Shown here one piece after another: positions 29,396 through 39,800 of a DNA stretch of 64,000 nucleotides. Below the pieces are notes generated by a model. That model did not search any database. It was not told the origin of the DNA and saw only the letters and a program-made list of their open reading frames with translations. Within the stretch, counting starts at the first letter, position 1. Every line of letters begins with the position of its first letter. Source of the DNA: Streptomyces sp. WAC 01529 (GTDB taxonomy: Bacteria; Actinomycetota; Actinomycetes; Streptomycetales; Streptomycetaceae); assembly GCF_003945545.1 (NCBI RefSeq), contig NZ_CP029617.1, positions 62,001 to 126,000 on the forward strand. The letters run 5' to 3'. The translations under genes were made by a program, and so were the position numbers.

Positions 29396-31167
29396 CCATC
29401 GATCTGGAGGCGGTGCGGGAGAAGTACCGGCAGGAACGCGACAAGCGCGGCGCCGGGCGCACCTACCAGTTCGCGCGCGGCGACTTCAGCGGCTACGCGC
29501 GTGACCCCTACACCGAGCGGCGGGAGCGCGAACCCCTCACCGACGAGGTGGACGTCGCCGTCGTCGGCGCCGGTATCGGCGGCCTGCTGACCGGTGCCCA
29601 CCTGCGCCGGGAGACGGGCCTCGACCGCATCCGGCTGATCGACGAGGCGGGCGACGTCGGCGGCACCTGGTACTGGAACCGCTTCCCCGGCGTCCGCTGC
29701 GACGTCGAGAGCTACATCTACATGCCGCTGCTCGAAGAGACCGGCACGATACCCACGGAGAAGTACTCCACCGGACCCGAGATCTTCGCCCATCTCCAGC
29801 GGGTCGCCCACCAGTACGACCTCTACCGCGACGCCCTCTTCCAGACCGCCGTCACCGAACTGTGCTGGGACGAGGCCGCCGAGAGATGGCTGGTGAGCAC
29901 CGACCGCGGGGATCTGTTCCGGGCCCGGTACGTGGCCATGTCGATCGGCCTGATGCACCGCCCCAAACTCCCCGCCGTGCCGGGCCTGGAGGCGTTCGCC
30001 GGGCACTCCTTCCACACCAGCCGCTGGGACTTCGACTACACCGGTGGTGACAGCACCGGCGGCCTGACCGGGCTGAAGGGCAAGACGGTCGGCGTCATCG
30101 GCACCGGCTCGACGACCATCCAGCTCGCCCCGCACCTCGCCGAGTGGGCCGAGCGGCTCTTCCTCTTCCAGCGCACCCCCGCCACGGTCGACGTCCGCGG
30201 CAACCGGCCCACCCCGCCCGACTGGGCGGACAGCCTCGAACCGGGCTGGCAGCAGCGCCGGATGGAGAACTTCCACGCCCTGACCTCGGGCATCCCGCAG
30301 GACGAGGACCTGGTCCAGGACCGCTGGACCCAGACCACGGCCAAACTGGCCGCCGCGATCCTGCCGACCGGCGACACCGGGGGCGACCCCAAGGAGCGGG
30401 CGCTCGCGGCCGAGCGGGCGGACTTCCTCAAGATGGAGGAGTTGCGCGCCCGCATCGACCACGTCGTCACCGACCCCGCGACCGCCGCCGCCCTCAAGCC
30501 GTACTACCGCGTGTACTGCAAGCGGCCCTGCTTCCACGACGGCTATCTCCACACCTTCAACCGGCCCAACGTCACCCTCGTAGACACCCAGGGGCAGGGC
30601 GTGGAACGGCTCACCGAGGCCGGGGTGGTCGCGAACGGCCGGGAGTACCCGGTCGACTGCCTGATCTTCGCCACCGGCTACGAGCACGAGTTCGCCGTTC
30701 CCTACACCGAGCGCGCCGGATACGACATCGTCGGCCGCGACGGCGTGAAGCTGTCGCAGAAGTGGGCGGACGGGGCGCGCACCCTGCACGGACTACAGGT
30801 GAACGGCTTCCCGAACTGCTTCATCCTCTCCAAGATCCAGGCGGGCCGGCACGTCAACATCGCCTACATGCTGGGCGAGCAGACCCGGCACCTCGCGTAC
30901 ATCGTCAAGAGCGTCGAGGAACGCGGACACCGGGTCGTGGAGGCGTCAGAGGCCGCCGAGAAGGAGTGGGTCGAGGAGATCCTCCGGCTCGCCAGCAACG
31001 ATCTCGACTTCCTGGAGAACTGCACACCCGGCCTCTACAACAACGAGGGCGACCCGAGCGCGATGCCCCGGCTCAACTCCAGCTACGGCGGCGGCTCGGT
31101 GGAGTTCGTGAGCATCCTCAGGCGCTGGCGGGCGGCGGGCGACCTCGCCGGCCTCGAACTGCGCTGA
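29353..31167 (+). CDS. penE: Flavin-dependent Baeyer-Villiger monooxygenase
   Basis: A 604-residue FAD/NADPH enzyme. There are two Rossmann fingerprints: GAGIGG near residue 75 and GTGSTT near residue 250. Between them is the Baeyer-Villiger signature [12 protein letters not shown] starting at residue 215. It converts 1-deoxy-11-oxopentalenic acid into the lactone pentalenolactone D in pen/pnt clusters (the related PtlE gives the neo-isomer). Pen-type rather than Ptl-type is inferred from the presence of a penM gene. The start is GTG 29353 behind GAGGAG; the long frame upstream belongs to penF antisense-free overlap only. Confidence 0.9.
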   Translation: MAHAESDDRSDEALTIDLEAVREKYRQERDKRGAGRTYQFARGDFSGYARDPYTERREREPLTDEVDVAVVGAGIGGLLTGAHLRRETGLDRIRLIDEAGDVGGTWYWNRFPGVRCDVESYIYMPLLEETGTIPTEKYSTGPEIFAHLQRVAHQYDLYRDALFQTAVTELCWDEAAERWLVSTDRGDLFRARYVAMSIGLMHRPKLPAVPGLEAFAGHSFHTSRWDFDYTGGDSTGGLTGLKGKTVGVIGTGSTTIQLAPHLAEWAERLFLFQRTPATVDVRGNRPTPPDWADSLEPGWQQRRMENFHALTSGIPQDEDLVQDRWTQTTAKLAAAILPTGDTGGDPKERALAAERADFLKMEELRARIDHVVTDPATAAALKPYYRVYCKRPCFHDGYLHTFNRPNVTLVDTQGQGVERLTEAGVVANGREYPVDCLIFATGYEHEFAVPYTERAGYDIVGRDGVKLSQKWADGARTLHGLQVNGFPNCFILSKIQAGRHVNIAYMLGEQTRHLAYIVKSVEERGHRVVEASEAAEKEWVEEILRLASNDLDFLENCTPGLYNNEGDPSAMPRLNSSYGGGSVEFVSILRRWRAAGDLAGLELR

Positions 31168-31201
31168 CCACTTGACCCTTCTGCGAAAGGCGGCAACGCC
31201 C

Positions 31202-32101
31202 ATGGACGTCACGCCGATACCCGGCGCAGCTCTCGGCGCCGTCGTGGACGGCGCCCGTGTCACCGGCGGCATGGACACGGCCCGGGCCGAGGAGATCTGG
31301 GCGGCTCTCGACGCACACCTCGTCCTCGTCTTCCGCGGCCACGAGACGCCCTCCGACGAGGAGTTCCTGGCTTTCGGCCGCCACTTCGGGCACATCCCGA
31401 AGACCGGCCTGACCAGCGGCGCCCACCCCGACCACAACGAAATCCTGATCGTCTCCAACCTGGTGGAGGACGGCCGCAAGACCGGCGTCGGCGACGCCGA
31501 GTGGATGGACTGGCACACCGACTACTCCTTCCGTCCCCGCGTCTCCCAGGTCGGCTTCCTCGAAGCCCTGGAGGTGCCGGCCTCCGGTGGCGGACGGACC
31601 CTCTTCACCGACATGTACGCCCTGTACGAGTCGCTGTCGCTCGAAGAACGCAGGCGCCTGCACTCCTACCGAGTACGCCACGCCCTGCGCACCGGGTACG
31701 AGGAGACCATCGAGGAGAGGCTCCAGGGCGAGGTGTCCCTCGGCGAGAGGGCCGAGCAGATCCAGCCCGAGGACGGCACCTCCACCATCCACCCGCTGAT
31801 CGCCCGCAATCCTCGCACCGGCCGCCAGTCGGTCTACGTCAGCTCCCTGAACACCAAGCGGATCGTGGATCTTGCCCCCGACGACAGCCGCGAACTGCTC
31901 GACGAACTCCTCTCGCACGCGGGCAGGCCCGAGTTCACCTACGCCCACACGTGGCAGCCGGGGGACATCGTCATGTGGGACCAACTCGGCACCATCCACG
32001 CCAAGGAGGCGTTCGACCCGTCCGAACGGCGCGACATGCGCCAGGTCGTCAGCATCTTCGACGACCCGAGGGCCCCCTGGCACGCGCGGGTCGCCGCATG
32101 A
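31202..32101 (+). CDS. penD: Fe/2-oxoglutarate dioxygenase, pentalenolactone D to E/F
   Basis: A 299-residue TauD-type dioxygenase. Iron ligands: H105 and D107 (WHTDYSFRP) and H266 ([11 protein letters not shown]), with the 2-oxoglutarate-binding Arg shortly after. The family enzyme first desaturates and then epoxidises lactone D, giving E and F. The ATG at 31202 is preferred to the TTG ten codons upstream because it has AAAGG upstream and gives the common length. The stop overlaps the next ATG (ATGA). Confidence 0.9.
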   Translation: MDVTPIPGAALGAVVDGARVTGGMDTARAEEIWAALDAHLVLVFRGHETPSDEEFLAFGRHFGHIPKTGLTSGAHPDHNEILIVSNLVEDGRKTGVGDAEWMDWHTDYSFRPRVSQVGFLEALEVPASGGGRTLFTDMYALYESLSLEERRRLHSYRVRHALRTGYEETIEERLQGEVSLGERAEQIQPEDGTSTIHPLIARNPRTGRQSVYVSSLNTKRIVDLAPDDSRELLDELLSHAGRPEFTYAHTWQPGDIVMWDQLGTIHAKEAFDPSERRDMRQVVSIFDDPRAPWHARVAA

Positions 32102-33111
32102 GCACCGCTCCCGCTTCCCTCAGCCACAGCCGGGTGACCATCGCCCCGGCACTGCGGGCCGCCGTCGAGCGGCTCGACCACCGCTCACGCCACCAGGCCG
32201 CCTACCACTTCGGCTGGATCACCGCCGGTGGTGCGCCCACCAGCGCCGACGCGGGCAAGGCCGTACGGCCGGCGCTCGCGCTCCTGTCGGCCGAGGCGGT
32301 CGGCGCACCGCCGGAGGTCGCCCTGCCCGGTGCCGTCGCCGTGGAGCTGGTGCACAACTTCTCCCTCGTGCACGACGACCTGATGGACGGCGACGAGGAG
32401 CGCCGCCACCGGCGCACGGTGTGGAAGCTGTGGGGTCCCTCCAGCGCCATCCTGACCGGTGACGCCCTGCTCGCGCTCGCCCAGGAGGTGCTCCTCGACA
32501 CGGGATCGCCCACAGCGGCACCCGCCGCCCGGCTCCTCGCGCGCACCACCCGGCATCTGATCCGCGGTCAGGTCCAGGACCTCACCTTCGAGCAGCGCCG
32601 ACGCGTCACGGTCGAGGAATGCCTCGACATGGCGGCCGGGAAGACCGGCGCGCTGCTGTCGGCGAGCGCCGCGATCGGCGCCGTGCTCGCCGGGGCACCG
32701 GAGACGACGGTGGAGGCCCTCGCGCTCTACGGCGACCATCTCGGCATCGCCTTCCAGCTCGTCGACGACGTGCTCGGCATCTGGGGCGACCCCGCTGTCA
32801 CCGGCAAGTCGGTCCACTCCGATCTGCGTTCCCGCAAGAAGTCCCTGCCGGTGAGCCACGCCCTGAACCAGGCTGGGCCGCTCAGCGACGAGCTGGCCGA
32901 CTGGCTCGCCACTTCCGGCGAACCCGACGAGGAGGAGCTGCGGCGGGTGGCCGGCCTCATCGAGGGCGCGGGCGGCCGGGACTGGGCGCTGGCCGAGGCC
33001 GCCCGGCGCTTGACGCTGGCCGAGGACGCGCTGAGCGGCGTCGGCCTCGACGCCGGAGCACGGGGCGAACTCCTCGCGCTCGGCCGGTTCGTCGTCGACC
33101 GGAAGGCCTGA
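32098..33111 (+). CDS. penB: Polyprenyl (farnesyl) diphosphate synthase
   Basis: A 337-residue trans-prenyltransferase. First aspartate-rich motif D93-D94-L-M-D97, second motif DDVLGIWGD from D223, and [13 protein letters not shown] between them. In this cluster it supplies farnesyl diphosphate to the cyclase. Chain length cannot be told for certain from the residues before the first motif (NFSLVHDD). Its stop codon lies inside a hairpin that is followed by a T-run. Confidence 0.88.
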   Translation: MSTAPASLSHSRVTIAPALRAAVERLDHRSRHQAAYHFGWITAGGAPTSADAGKAVRPALALLSAEAVGAPPEVALPGAVAVELVHNFSLVHDDLMDGDEERRHRRTVWKLWGPSSAILTGDALLALAQEVLLDTGSPTAAPAARLLARTTRHLIRGQVQDLTFEQRRRVTVEECLDMAAGKTGALLSASAAIGAVLAGAPETTVEALALYGDHLGIAFQLVDDVLGIWGDPAVTGKSVHSDLRSRKKSLPVSHALNQAGPLSDELADWLATSGEPDEEELRRVAGLIEGAGGRDWALAEAARRLTLAEDALSGVGLDAGARGELLALGRFVVDRKA

Positions 33112-33134
33112 ACCCAGGCCACCCCCCTTTTTTT
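33105..33134 (+). terminator. Intrinsic terminator/attenuator between penB and penA
   Basis: Stem GGCCTG-AACC-CAGGCC (33105-33120) spans the penB stop codon, followed by a C-run and seven T (33128-33134). It is one of very few classical terminators in the window. penA would then need read-through or its own promoter in the 157-bp gap. Confidence 0.6.
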
Positions 33135-33268
33135 CCCACATCCCCCGCCCCGTCCCCGCCACCGCTCCACTCCGACGCATCCCCGACACCGAGGGCAGCG
33201 CCGCCCCGATGCCCCCACACCCCACGGGCACCCTCGCGTGCCCTGTTCCACAGCTCAAGGAGTCCCCC

Positions 33269-34279
33269 ATGCCCCAGGACGTCGACTTCTCCATACCGCT
33301 GCCCGGCCGCCGCAGCCCCGACCACGCCCGCGCCGAGGCCGAGCACATCGACTGGCCCCGCTCCTTCGGCCTGATCAACAGCGAGGCCGCCGCAGAGCGC
33401 CACCGCAAGGGCGGCTACGCCGACCTCGCCTCCCGCTTCTACCCCTCGACCAGCGGCGCCGACCTCGACCTCGGTGTCGACCTGATGTCCTGGTTCTTCC
33501 TCTTCGACGACCTCTTCGACGGCCCGCGTGGCGAGGACCCGGTGCAGGCCAAGCAGCTCACCGACGCCGTCGCCGCCGCACTGGAGGGGCCGCTGCCCGC
33601 CTCCGCACCCCTGATCGCGCACGGCTTCGCCGACGTCTGGCGGCGCACCTGCCAGGGAATGTCGAAGGAGTGGTGTGCCCGCAGCGCCCAGCACTGGCGC
33701 GATTACCTCCAGGGTTACGTCGACGAGGCGCACGGCCGCCGCGACGAGACGCCCTGCGGTTCGGCCCGGGAGTACCTCGCCATGCGCCGCCACACGATAG
33801 GCGTGCAGCCCACCATCGACCTGGCCGAGGCCACCGGGCACTTCGAGGTGCCGCACCGGGTCTTCGACGGCGCCGTCATGTCGGCGATGCTGCGGATCGC
33901 CGTAGACGTCAACCTGATGCTCAACGACATCGCCTCCCTGGAGAAGGAGGAGGCACGCGGCGAGCAGAACAACATGGTCCTCATCCTGATGCGCGAGCAC
34001 GGCTGGCCCAAGAGCCGCAGCATCGGCCACATGCAGGACGAGGTGCGCGTACGCCTGGAGGAGTTCCTGCTCCTGGAGAGCATTCTGCCCAAGGTCTGCG
34101 ACGCCTTCTCCCTCACCGCGGACGAGCGCGAGGCCGTCGAACGCTACCGCCTGGATGCGGTGCGCCCCGTCATCCGCGGCTCCTACGACTGGCACCGCTC
34201 ATCGGGACGCTACGACGCCGAGTTCGCGCTGGCCGCCGGCCGTCAGGGGTTCCTCGAAGAACTCGGCAGCGCCCGCTGA
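33269..34279 (+). CDS. penA: Pentalenene synthase
   Basis: A 336-residue class I sesquiterpene cyclase, nearly colinear with the well-studied S. exfoliatus enzyme. It begins MPQDVDFSIPLPGR and carries the Mg-binding D80-D-L-F-D84 (FFLFDDLFDGP) and the NSE motif from N219 (NDIASLEKE). It also has RRHTIGVQP and ends in RGSYDWHRSSGRYD. It cyclises farnesyl diphosphate to pentalenene. AAGGAG lies 7 nt before the ATG at 33269. Identification is as firm as sequence inspection allows. Confidence 0.96.
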   Translation: MPQDVDFSIPLPGRRSPDHARAEAEHIDWPRSFGLINSEAAAERHRKGGYADLASRFYPSTSGADLDLGVDLMSWFFLFDDLFDGPRGEDPVQAKQLTDAVAAALEGPLPASAPLIAHGFADVWRRTCQGMSKEWCARSAQHWRDYLQGYVDEAHGRRDETPCGSAREYLAMRRHTIGVQPTIDLAEATGHFEVPHRVFDGAVMSAMLRIAVDVNLMLNDIASLEKEEARGEQNNMVLILMREHGWPKSRSIGHMQDEVRVRLEEFLLLESILPKVCDAFSLTADEREAVERYRLDAVRPVIRGSYDWHRSSGRYDAEFALAAGRQGFLEELGSAR

Positions 34280-34333
34280 CAGGCCCCCTCCCCCAGCCCG
34301 TCCATCTATCTCGAGCCAGACCGAGGAGAACCC

Positions 34334-35719
34334 ATGGCCCAGCAGACCAACCAGACCGAGCAGCAGCAGACCTTCGTCGCGGGCACCGCGCCCGGAGCCG
34401 TGCCACTGGTCGGACACGCCTGGCAGATGATGCGCCGTCCGCTGCAGTTCATGTCCTCGCTGGCCAGGCACGGCGACCTGGTGAAGATACGCCTGGGCCC
34501 CACCGAGGCCTACGTACCGACCCATCCCACCCTCCTGCGTCACGTCCTGACCAGCGACAACGAGTACGACAAGGGCGGCATCTTCTACGACCGCGCCCGC
34601 GACATCGCCGGCAACGGCCTGGTGACCTGCCCCTACGCCGACCACCGGCGGCAGAGAAGGCTCATGCAGTCGGCGTTCACCCGGCCCCAGCTCAAGCGGT
34701 ACGCGTCGGCCATGCACGCCGAGATCGAATCGAGCACGGAACGCTGGAGCGAGGGCCTGGTCGTCGACGCCTTCCTCGAGATGTACGGCATGGCGCTGCG
34801 CACCGTGGGCCGCACGCTGTACTCGACGCCGGTCAGCAAGGAACTCGCCGACAGCGTGGAGCGCGCCTTCGACGCCGTACTCAAGGGGCTTTTTCGGCAG
34901 ATGTTCCTGCCCGCGGCCGTACGCAAGATGCCCGGCCCGGGCAACCGGCGCTACCGCGCCAACCTGGACTACCTGCACCGCACCACCCAGACGCTCATCG
35001 ACGACTACCGCCGCGACGGCGCCGACCACGACGACCTGCTCTCCGCCCTCCTCGACTCCCGCGACGAGGACGGCGGCAGGCTCGGCGACCGGGAGATCCA
35101 CGACCAGGTCATCACCGTGATGGCGGCCGGTACCGAGACGGTGGCGGCCACCCTCACCTGGATCTTCTACCTGCTCTCCAAGTACCCCCGGATCGAGCGG
35201 GAGCTGTACGCGGAGATCGACGAGGTCCTCGCGGGCCGGGCACCGGAGTTCGACGACGTCGCCCGGCTCCAGCTCACCGACCGCATCATCACCGAGACCC
35301 TGCGGCTCTACCCGCCCGCGTGGCTCTTCACCCGGCTGACCTCCACCGAACTGGACGTCGCGGGGGTGCGGCTGCCCGCGCAGAGCACGGTGGTCTTCAG
35401 CCCGGCCGCGGTTGCGCTCGACGCGCCCTCCTTCCCCAAGGAGCGCCAGTTCGACCCCGACCGCTGGCTGCCCGAGCGGGTGACGCCGCAGGCCCGCCAG
35501 TCGTTCATGGCGTTCGGCACGGGCGCCCGCAAGTGCATCGGCGACCTCTACGCCCGCACCGAGGCGACCCTCGCGCTCGCCACCATCCTCAGCAAGTGGC
35601 GGGTCACCTGCGAACCGGGTGTCGACGTGCGCCCCGTCCCGCTCGCCACTGTGTACCAGCCGCGCCGCCTGCGCCTGCGGCTGACCGCCCGTACGCCGGG
35701 GGGCGGTGACGGGCGCTGA
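34334..35719 (+). CDS. penI: Cytochrome P450, pentalenene C-13 oxidase (CYP183A type)
   Basis: A 461-residue P450. I-helix MAAGTETVAATLTW, ETLRLYPPAW (ExxR) and haem loop FGTGARKCIGD with C401. The start resembles the family (TAPGAVPLVGHAWQMMRRPL). PenI/PtlI oxidises the pentalenene methyl group in steps to 1-deoxypentalenic acid. It is the last gene of the cluster; a hairpin follows directly. The electron donors (ferredoxin and reductase) are not encoded here. Confidence 0.92.
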   Translation: MAQQTNQTEQQQTFVAGTAPGAVPLVGHAWQMMRRPLQFMSSLARHGDLVKIRLGPTEAYVPTHPTLLRHVLTSDNEYDKGGIFYDRARDIAGNGLVTCPYADHRRQRRLMQSAFTRPQLKRYASAMHAEIESSTERWSEGLVVDAFLEMYGMALRTVGRTLYSTPVSKELADSVERAFDAVLKGLFRQMFLPAAVRKMPGPGNRRYRANLDYLHRTTQTLIDDYRRDGADHDDLLSALLDSRDEDGGRLGDREIHDQVITVMAAGTETVAATLTWIFYLLSKYPRIERELYAEIDEVLAGRAPEFDDVARLQLTDRIITETLRLYPPAWLFTRLTSTELDVAGVRLPAQSTVVFSPAAVALDAPSFPKERQFDPDRWLPERVTPQARQSFMAFGTGARKCIGDLYARTEATLALATILSKWRVTCEPGVDVRPVPLATVYQPRRLRLRLTARTPGGGDGR

Positions 35720-35720
35720 T

Positions 35721-35749
35721 GGCCGGAGCGCCGGCCCGGTGAAGCCGGG
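35721..35749 (+). terminator. Hairpins at the end of the terpene cluster
   Basis: A perfect stem GGCCGG-AGCG-CCGGCC (35721-35736) begins just after the penI stop codon. A second small stem CCCGG-TGAAG-CCGGG (35735-35749) overlaps it. Confidence 0.6.
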
Positions 35750-35814
35750 TCAGGTGCGGCCGTTGAGCTCGTGCTGCGGGGCCCCGTACTGTTCGTTGTT
35801 CACACGGTCCTCAT

Positions 35815-36027
35815 TTCGGGTGGTCGACCGGCGCCGTCACCGGCCCGTCCGCACACAGCAACGCGTCGGCGAGGTCGAACAGTTCGTCCCCGCCCGCGGT
35901 CAGGCAGTCGATTAGGGCCTCCCCGGAAGCGTGACACTTCCGCGAACGCTTCCCCAGGACCGGCCGCAGGCAGCAGACTCACCTTCACGGCCTTCGCCTC
36001 GACCGGTGCACCTTGGTCGGAGCACAT
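35815..36027 (-). mobile_element. IS701-like transposase N-terminal remnant, frameshifted
   Basis: On the minus strand the reading GPGEAFAEVSRFRG is followed, in another frame, by CLTAGGDELFDLADALLCAD and GPVTAPVD. This is the characteristic start of IS701-type transposases (FAD..F..LF..L.R.D....... in their Streptomyces form). The catalytic part is absent. It lies exactly between the pentalenolactone cluster and the NRPS cluster. Confidence 0.55.
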
Positions 36028-36119
36028 GATCAGACGAAGGCCGTCTCACCGTCCCCCGAATGCCCAGGTGCGCGGCCTAGTTCGAGGCTCTTTTCGAGTC
36101 ACCGATAGCCTTCGTCCTC

Positions 36120-36590
36120 ATGACGCGCGCTTGGATCTCGCCGATCCTGCTGGTGCTCTGCGGCTCAGCCGTTGCGGCTGGGCTCACCCTCAGCGGGACT
36201 CCCGGCGCAGCCGCAGCCAACCTGCTGGTCTTTGTGCTGCTCGCAGGCGTGAACTCACCTCTGATCTTCCCGAGGTCGGTCGGCACGCTGGAAGCACAAC
36301 GCCGCAGCGCGGTCGACGGCCGACCGGTCGTCTTCTGGCGTCCAGGCTGCACATACTGCGTCCGACTGCGCATGCGGCTGGGCGGTAGCGCCCAACAGGC
36401 GTACTGGGTCAACATCTGGCGCGACCCGGCTGGAGCCGCAGCGGTGAGGGCGGCCAACGACGGCAACGAGACCGTGCCGACCGTCATCGTGACGGGCCGG
36501 CCGCACACCAACCCCGAGCCCGCGTGGGTGCGCGAGCAACTCTCCCGTTCCACGTCATCAGGACGCAGTCGAGGTCAAAAGACAAGCTGA
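36120..36590 (+). CDS. Membrane-anchored glutaredoxin/mycoredoxin-like protein
   Basis: A 156-residue protein. Two N-terminal hydrophobic segments (ISPILLVLCGSAVAAGLTL and ANLLVFVLLAGVNS) are followed by a glutaredoxin fold with the CxxC site CTYC (VVFWRPGCTYCVRLRMRL), the cis-Pro loop ETVPTVIVTG and a final helix. Such proteins occur widely in actinomycetes as thiol-disulphide reductases linked to mycothiol. The gene is alone between the two clusters and need not belong to either. Ribosome site weak at ATG 36120. Confidence 0.75.
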   Translation: MTRAWISPILLVLCGSAVAAGLTLSGTPGAAAANLLVFVLLAGVNSPLIFPRSVGTLEAQRRSAVDGRPVVFWRPGCTYCVRLRMRLGGSAQQAYWVNIWRDPAGAAAVRAANDGNETVPTVIVTGRPHTNPEPAWVREQLSRSTSSGRSRGQKTS

Positions 36591-36872
36591 GCGCGTCCAG
36601 CGCCGCCATCGGCCGTCGTTGATACTGCACGAGTCGGCCCCGCCCTCGTTCGAGAACGGGGCCCTATGGGAGGACCATTTCTGTCCTGCCGACCGGACAC
36701 GTGTCCGCCGTGCCGGTTCGCGGACATCGCCGCGTCGCCCGCCTCAACTCGCGGCGGCCCATAGGCAATACCTTGCTCGGGTTAGTTCCCTATGCCATGG
36801 TCGGTGCTCTCCCCCTGAGCCTGCCCAGCCCGCCGCAGGCGCAGGAAGTACCCGGTCCTACCCCTCCGTCGG
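36591..36872 (+). promoter_or_regulatory. Upstream region of the NRPS operon
   Basis: The 282 bp presumably hold the promoter of the large operon (36.9 kb to the window end, all genes overlapping or closely spaced). No regulator gene, classical -35/-10 pair or strong ribosome site was recognised. Start candidates for the NRPS are ATG 36873, GTG 36879 and GTG 36891. Confidence 0.4.
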
Positions 36873-39800
36873 ATGGGAGTGCGGTTCTCCGTGGCAGATT
36901 TACCCTTCGGGTTCGAGCAAATTCTCTCAAGTCAGCCACACCTATCCGCGCATGCCTTTGACGTCGCAGAGTTGGGCTTGGACCATGAACTCCTGCGCGC
37001 CGTCGAAGGGTTGGCCAAGAAGCTCGGCGCCACGGCGCCCGTGGTATTGCAGGCGGCATACGAGGTGCTGCTCGACCGGCTCGGCGGGGGCGACGGCCCG
37101 CCGGGTGACGATCCGTCGTTCGCCGACGTGGTGACGCGGGTACGCGACCGGGCCGCCCGCGCGGAGGATTCGCAGGGCCGCCCCTCCCGGCTGCGCGGCC
37201 CACTGACCGGGCACCCCGCGCTCGCCGAGCGGTTCGTGCAGGTCGTACGGCAGGTCGTGGCCGAGCCCGGTCGGCCGGTCGGGGCGGTACGGGTGTCGTT
37301 GGTGCCGGTGGGCCGGCGCGAGGTCGAGATGTGGGAGCGGCGTTATCCCGGGTTCGCGGAGGTGTGGCCGCTGACCCCGTTGCAGTCGGGGCTGCTCTTC
37401 CATACGTACCTGGACGACGCCTCGCGGGATGCCTACCAGATGCAGTTCGTCCTCCATCTGCGCGGACCGGTGGACGGGGCGCGAATGCGGGTGGCCGGGC
37501 AGGCGCTGCTCGACCGGCACGCCAATCTTTGTACGGCCTTCGTGGCGGGATCGGACGGGGAATCGGTACAGGTGGTCGTCGACGGGATCGAGCTGCCGTG
37601 GTGCGAGCTGGATCTGACCGGGCAGGGGCCGGCGGACGCCGAGCCGGATGCGGCGCTCGAGGCCTTCCTGGCCGAGGACTTCCGGGACCACTTCGATGTG
37701 ACGGTGCCGCCCGCGCTGCGGATGGCGCTGGTCAACGTGGCGGCCGAGCGGTTCGAACTCGTACTGACGGCCCATCATCTCCTTTTCGACAGCGCGTCGT
37801 TACCGTTACTCGTGCGGGATCTGCTGTGCCTTTACGAGTCCCGCGGTGACGCCGCGGCGCTTTCGCGCGTGCCGGAATTCCGCGACTTCCTGGTGTGGTT
37901 GTCCGGACAGGACCGGCAGGCGGCGGCCCGGGTGTGGGCCGAAGAGTTGGCGGGAGCCGAGGAGCCGACGCTCCTTGCTCCCATTGCCGGAACCGATTCC
38001 GCAGGGGCCGGTCCGAAGGCCGCGGGGGTCGGCGAAGCCGTGGTGCCGCTGAGCCGCGATACGGCGCGTGACCTGGCGGGGCTGGCCGCCGCATCGGGTG
38101 TCTCCCTGGACACCGTGGTGCAGGGCGCGTGGGCACTGCTGCTCGGGGCGCTGACCGGACAGCGGGATGTGGTGTTCGGCGCGACGGTGTCCGGGCGACC
38201 GGCAGCGGTGCCCCAAGTGGCCTCGATGGCCGGGCTCTTCGTCAATACCCTTCCGGTACGGGTCCGGCTCGCGCCCACCGACACCGTGGCCGACCTGCTG
38301 CGCGGAATGCGGGAGCGGCAGACGGCGCTCCGCGACCACTACTGCGGCCTCGCAGACATCCACCGGGCCACCGGCAGGAACGTCCTGTTCGACACCCTGG
38401 TGACGACCGAGTCCTACGAAGCAGCAGGGCACCACGGCGATGACGGCACCGCCATTCAGATCACCGGTGTCCGTTCGTCCGCCGGCACCCACTACCCGCT
38501 GACGGTGACCGTCACCGCCACCCCCCGGCTCCGGGTGACCGTGCAGTACCAGCGTCACCTCTTCGACCGCGACGCCGCAGAAGCCCTCGCCCGGCGACTC
38601 GCGCGCATCGTCGAGCAGATCGCCGCAGACCCCGGCGCGCTCGCCGGCCGTCTGGATCTGCTCAGCCCCGAAGAACGCGAACAGCTCCTGACCGGGCACA
38701 ACGACACGGCCGTACCGGTCGATGCCGGTACCTTCCCCGCGCTCTTCGAGCGGCGGGCCGCCGCAACACCCGACGCGGTGACCCTCGTATACGGCGACGC
38801 GTCGCTGACGTACCGGGACCTCGACACGCGCGCGAACCGGCTCGCGCGCGAGCTGATCCGGCGCGGCGTGCGGGCGGAGACGGTGGTGGCGGTGTCCATG
38901 CGGCGCTCGCCCGACCTGGTGGTGGCCTACCTGGCCGTGCTGAAGGCCGGCGGCACCTATCTGCCGGTCGACGCCGCCCTCCCGGCGGACCGAATCGCGT
39001 ACATGCTCGCGGACTCCGCTGCCCGCCTCGTCCTCGCGGACGCCGCTACCGCGCCCAGCCTGCCCGTCCTGGCCGTGCCCCTGCTGCGGCCGGACGACCC
39101 GGTCACCGCCGAGGGGCTGACACGGCTCGATGGCGCCCCAGTGACCGATGAGGAGCGGGACGGCGGCCCATTGGCCGTCGAACGCGCCGCTTATGTGATC
39201 TACACGTCGGGTTCGACCGGTCGGCCGAAGGGCGTGGCCGTCACCCACCTCGGGGTGGCTGGTCTGGTCGAGACGCAGCGTTCCCGGCTCGGGCTGACCG
39301 CCGCCAGCCGTGTGCTGCAGTTCGCCTCGCCGAGCTTCGACGTCTCGGTCTACGAGATGTGCATGACGCTGCTGACGGACGCCACACTGGTCCTGGCCCC
39401 TCAGGAGCAACTGGCCCCCGGGCAACCGCTGATCGACACGCTCACGGAGCAGCGGGTGACCCATGTCTTCCTGCCGCCCGCCGTGCTCGGAGCGCTGCCG
39501 CCCGGCACGCTGCCGGGCGTGATCTCCCTCGCCGTGGGCGGCGACGCGGCCACGCCGGACCTGGTGTCCGGATGGTCCGAGGGGCGGGACATGGTCAATG
39601 CCTTCGGGCCGACCGAGACCACGGCGATCGTGACCTTCAGCGATTCGCTGACCGCTGACGGCCGCATCCCGCCCATCGGCCGGCCCGTCGCCAACACCCG
39701 GATGTACGTCCTGGACGACGCGCTGCGCCCGGTGCCCACCGGCGTGGCGGGCGAGCTGTATGTGGCGGGTGACTCGCTCGCACGCGGCTACCTCGGCCGG

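Noticed and set aside
29314..30789. Antisense open frame opposite the Baeyer-Villiger gene
   Set aside because: Composition is Val/Gly/Asp-rich as expected for the complement of high-GC codons; the sense gene is fully explained.
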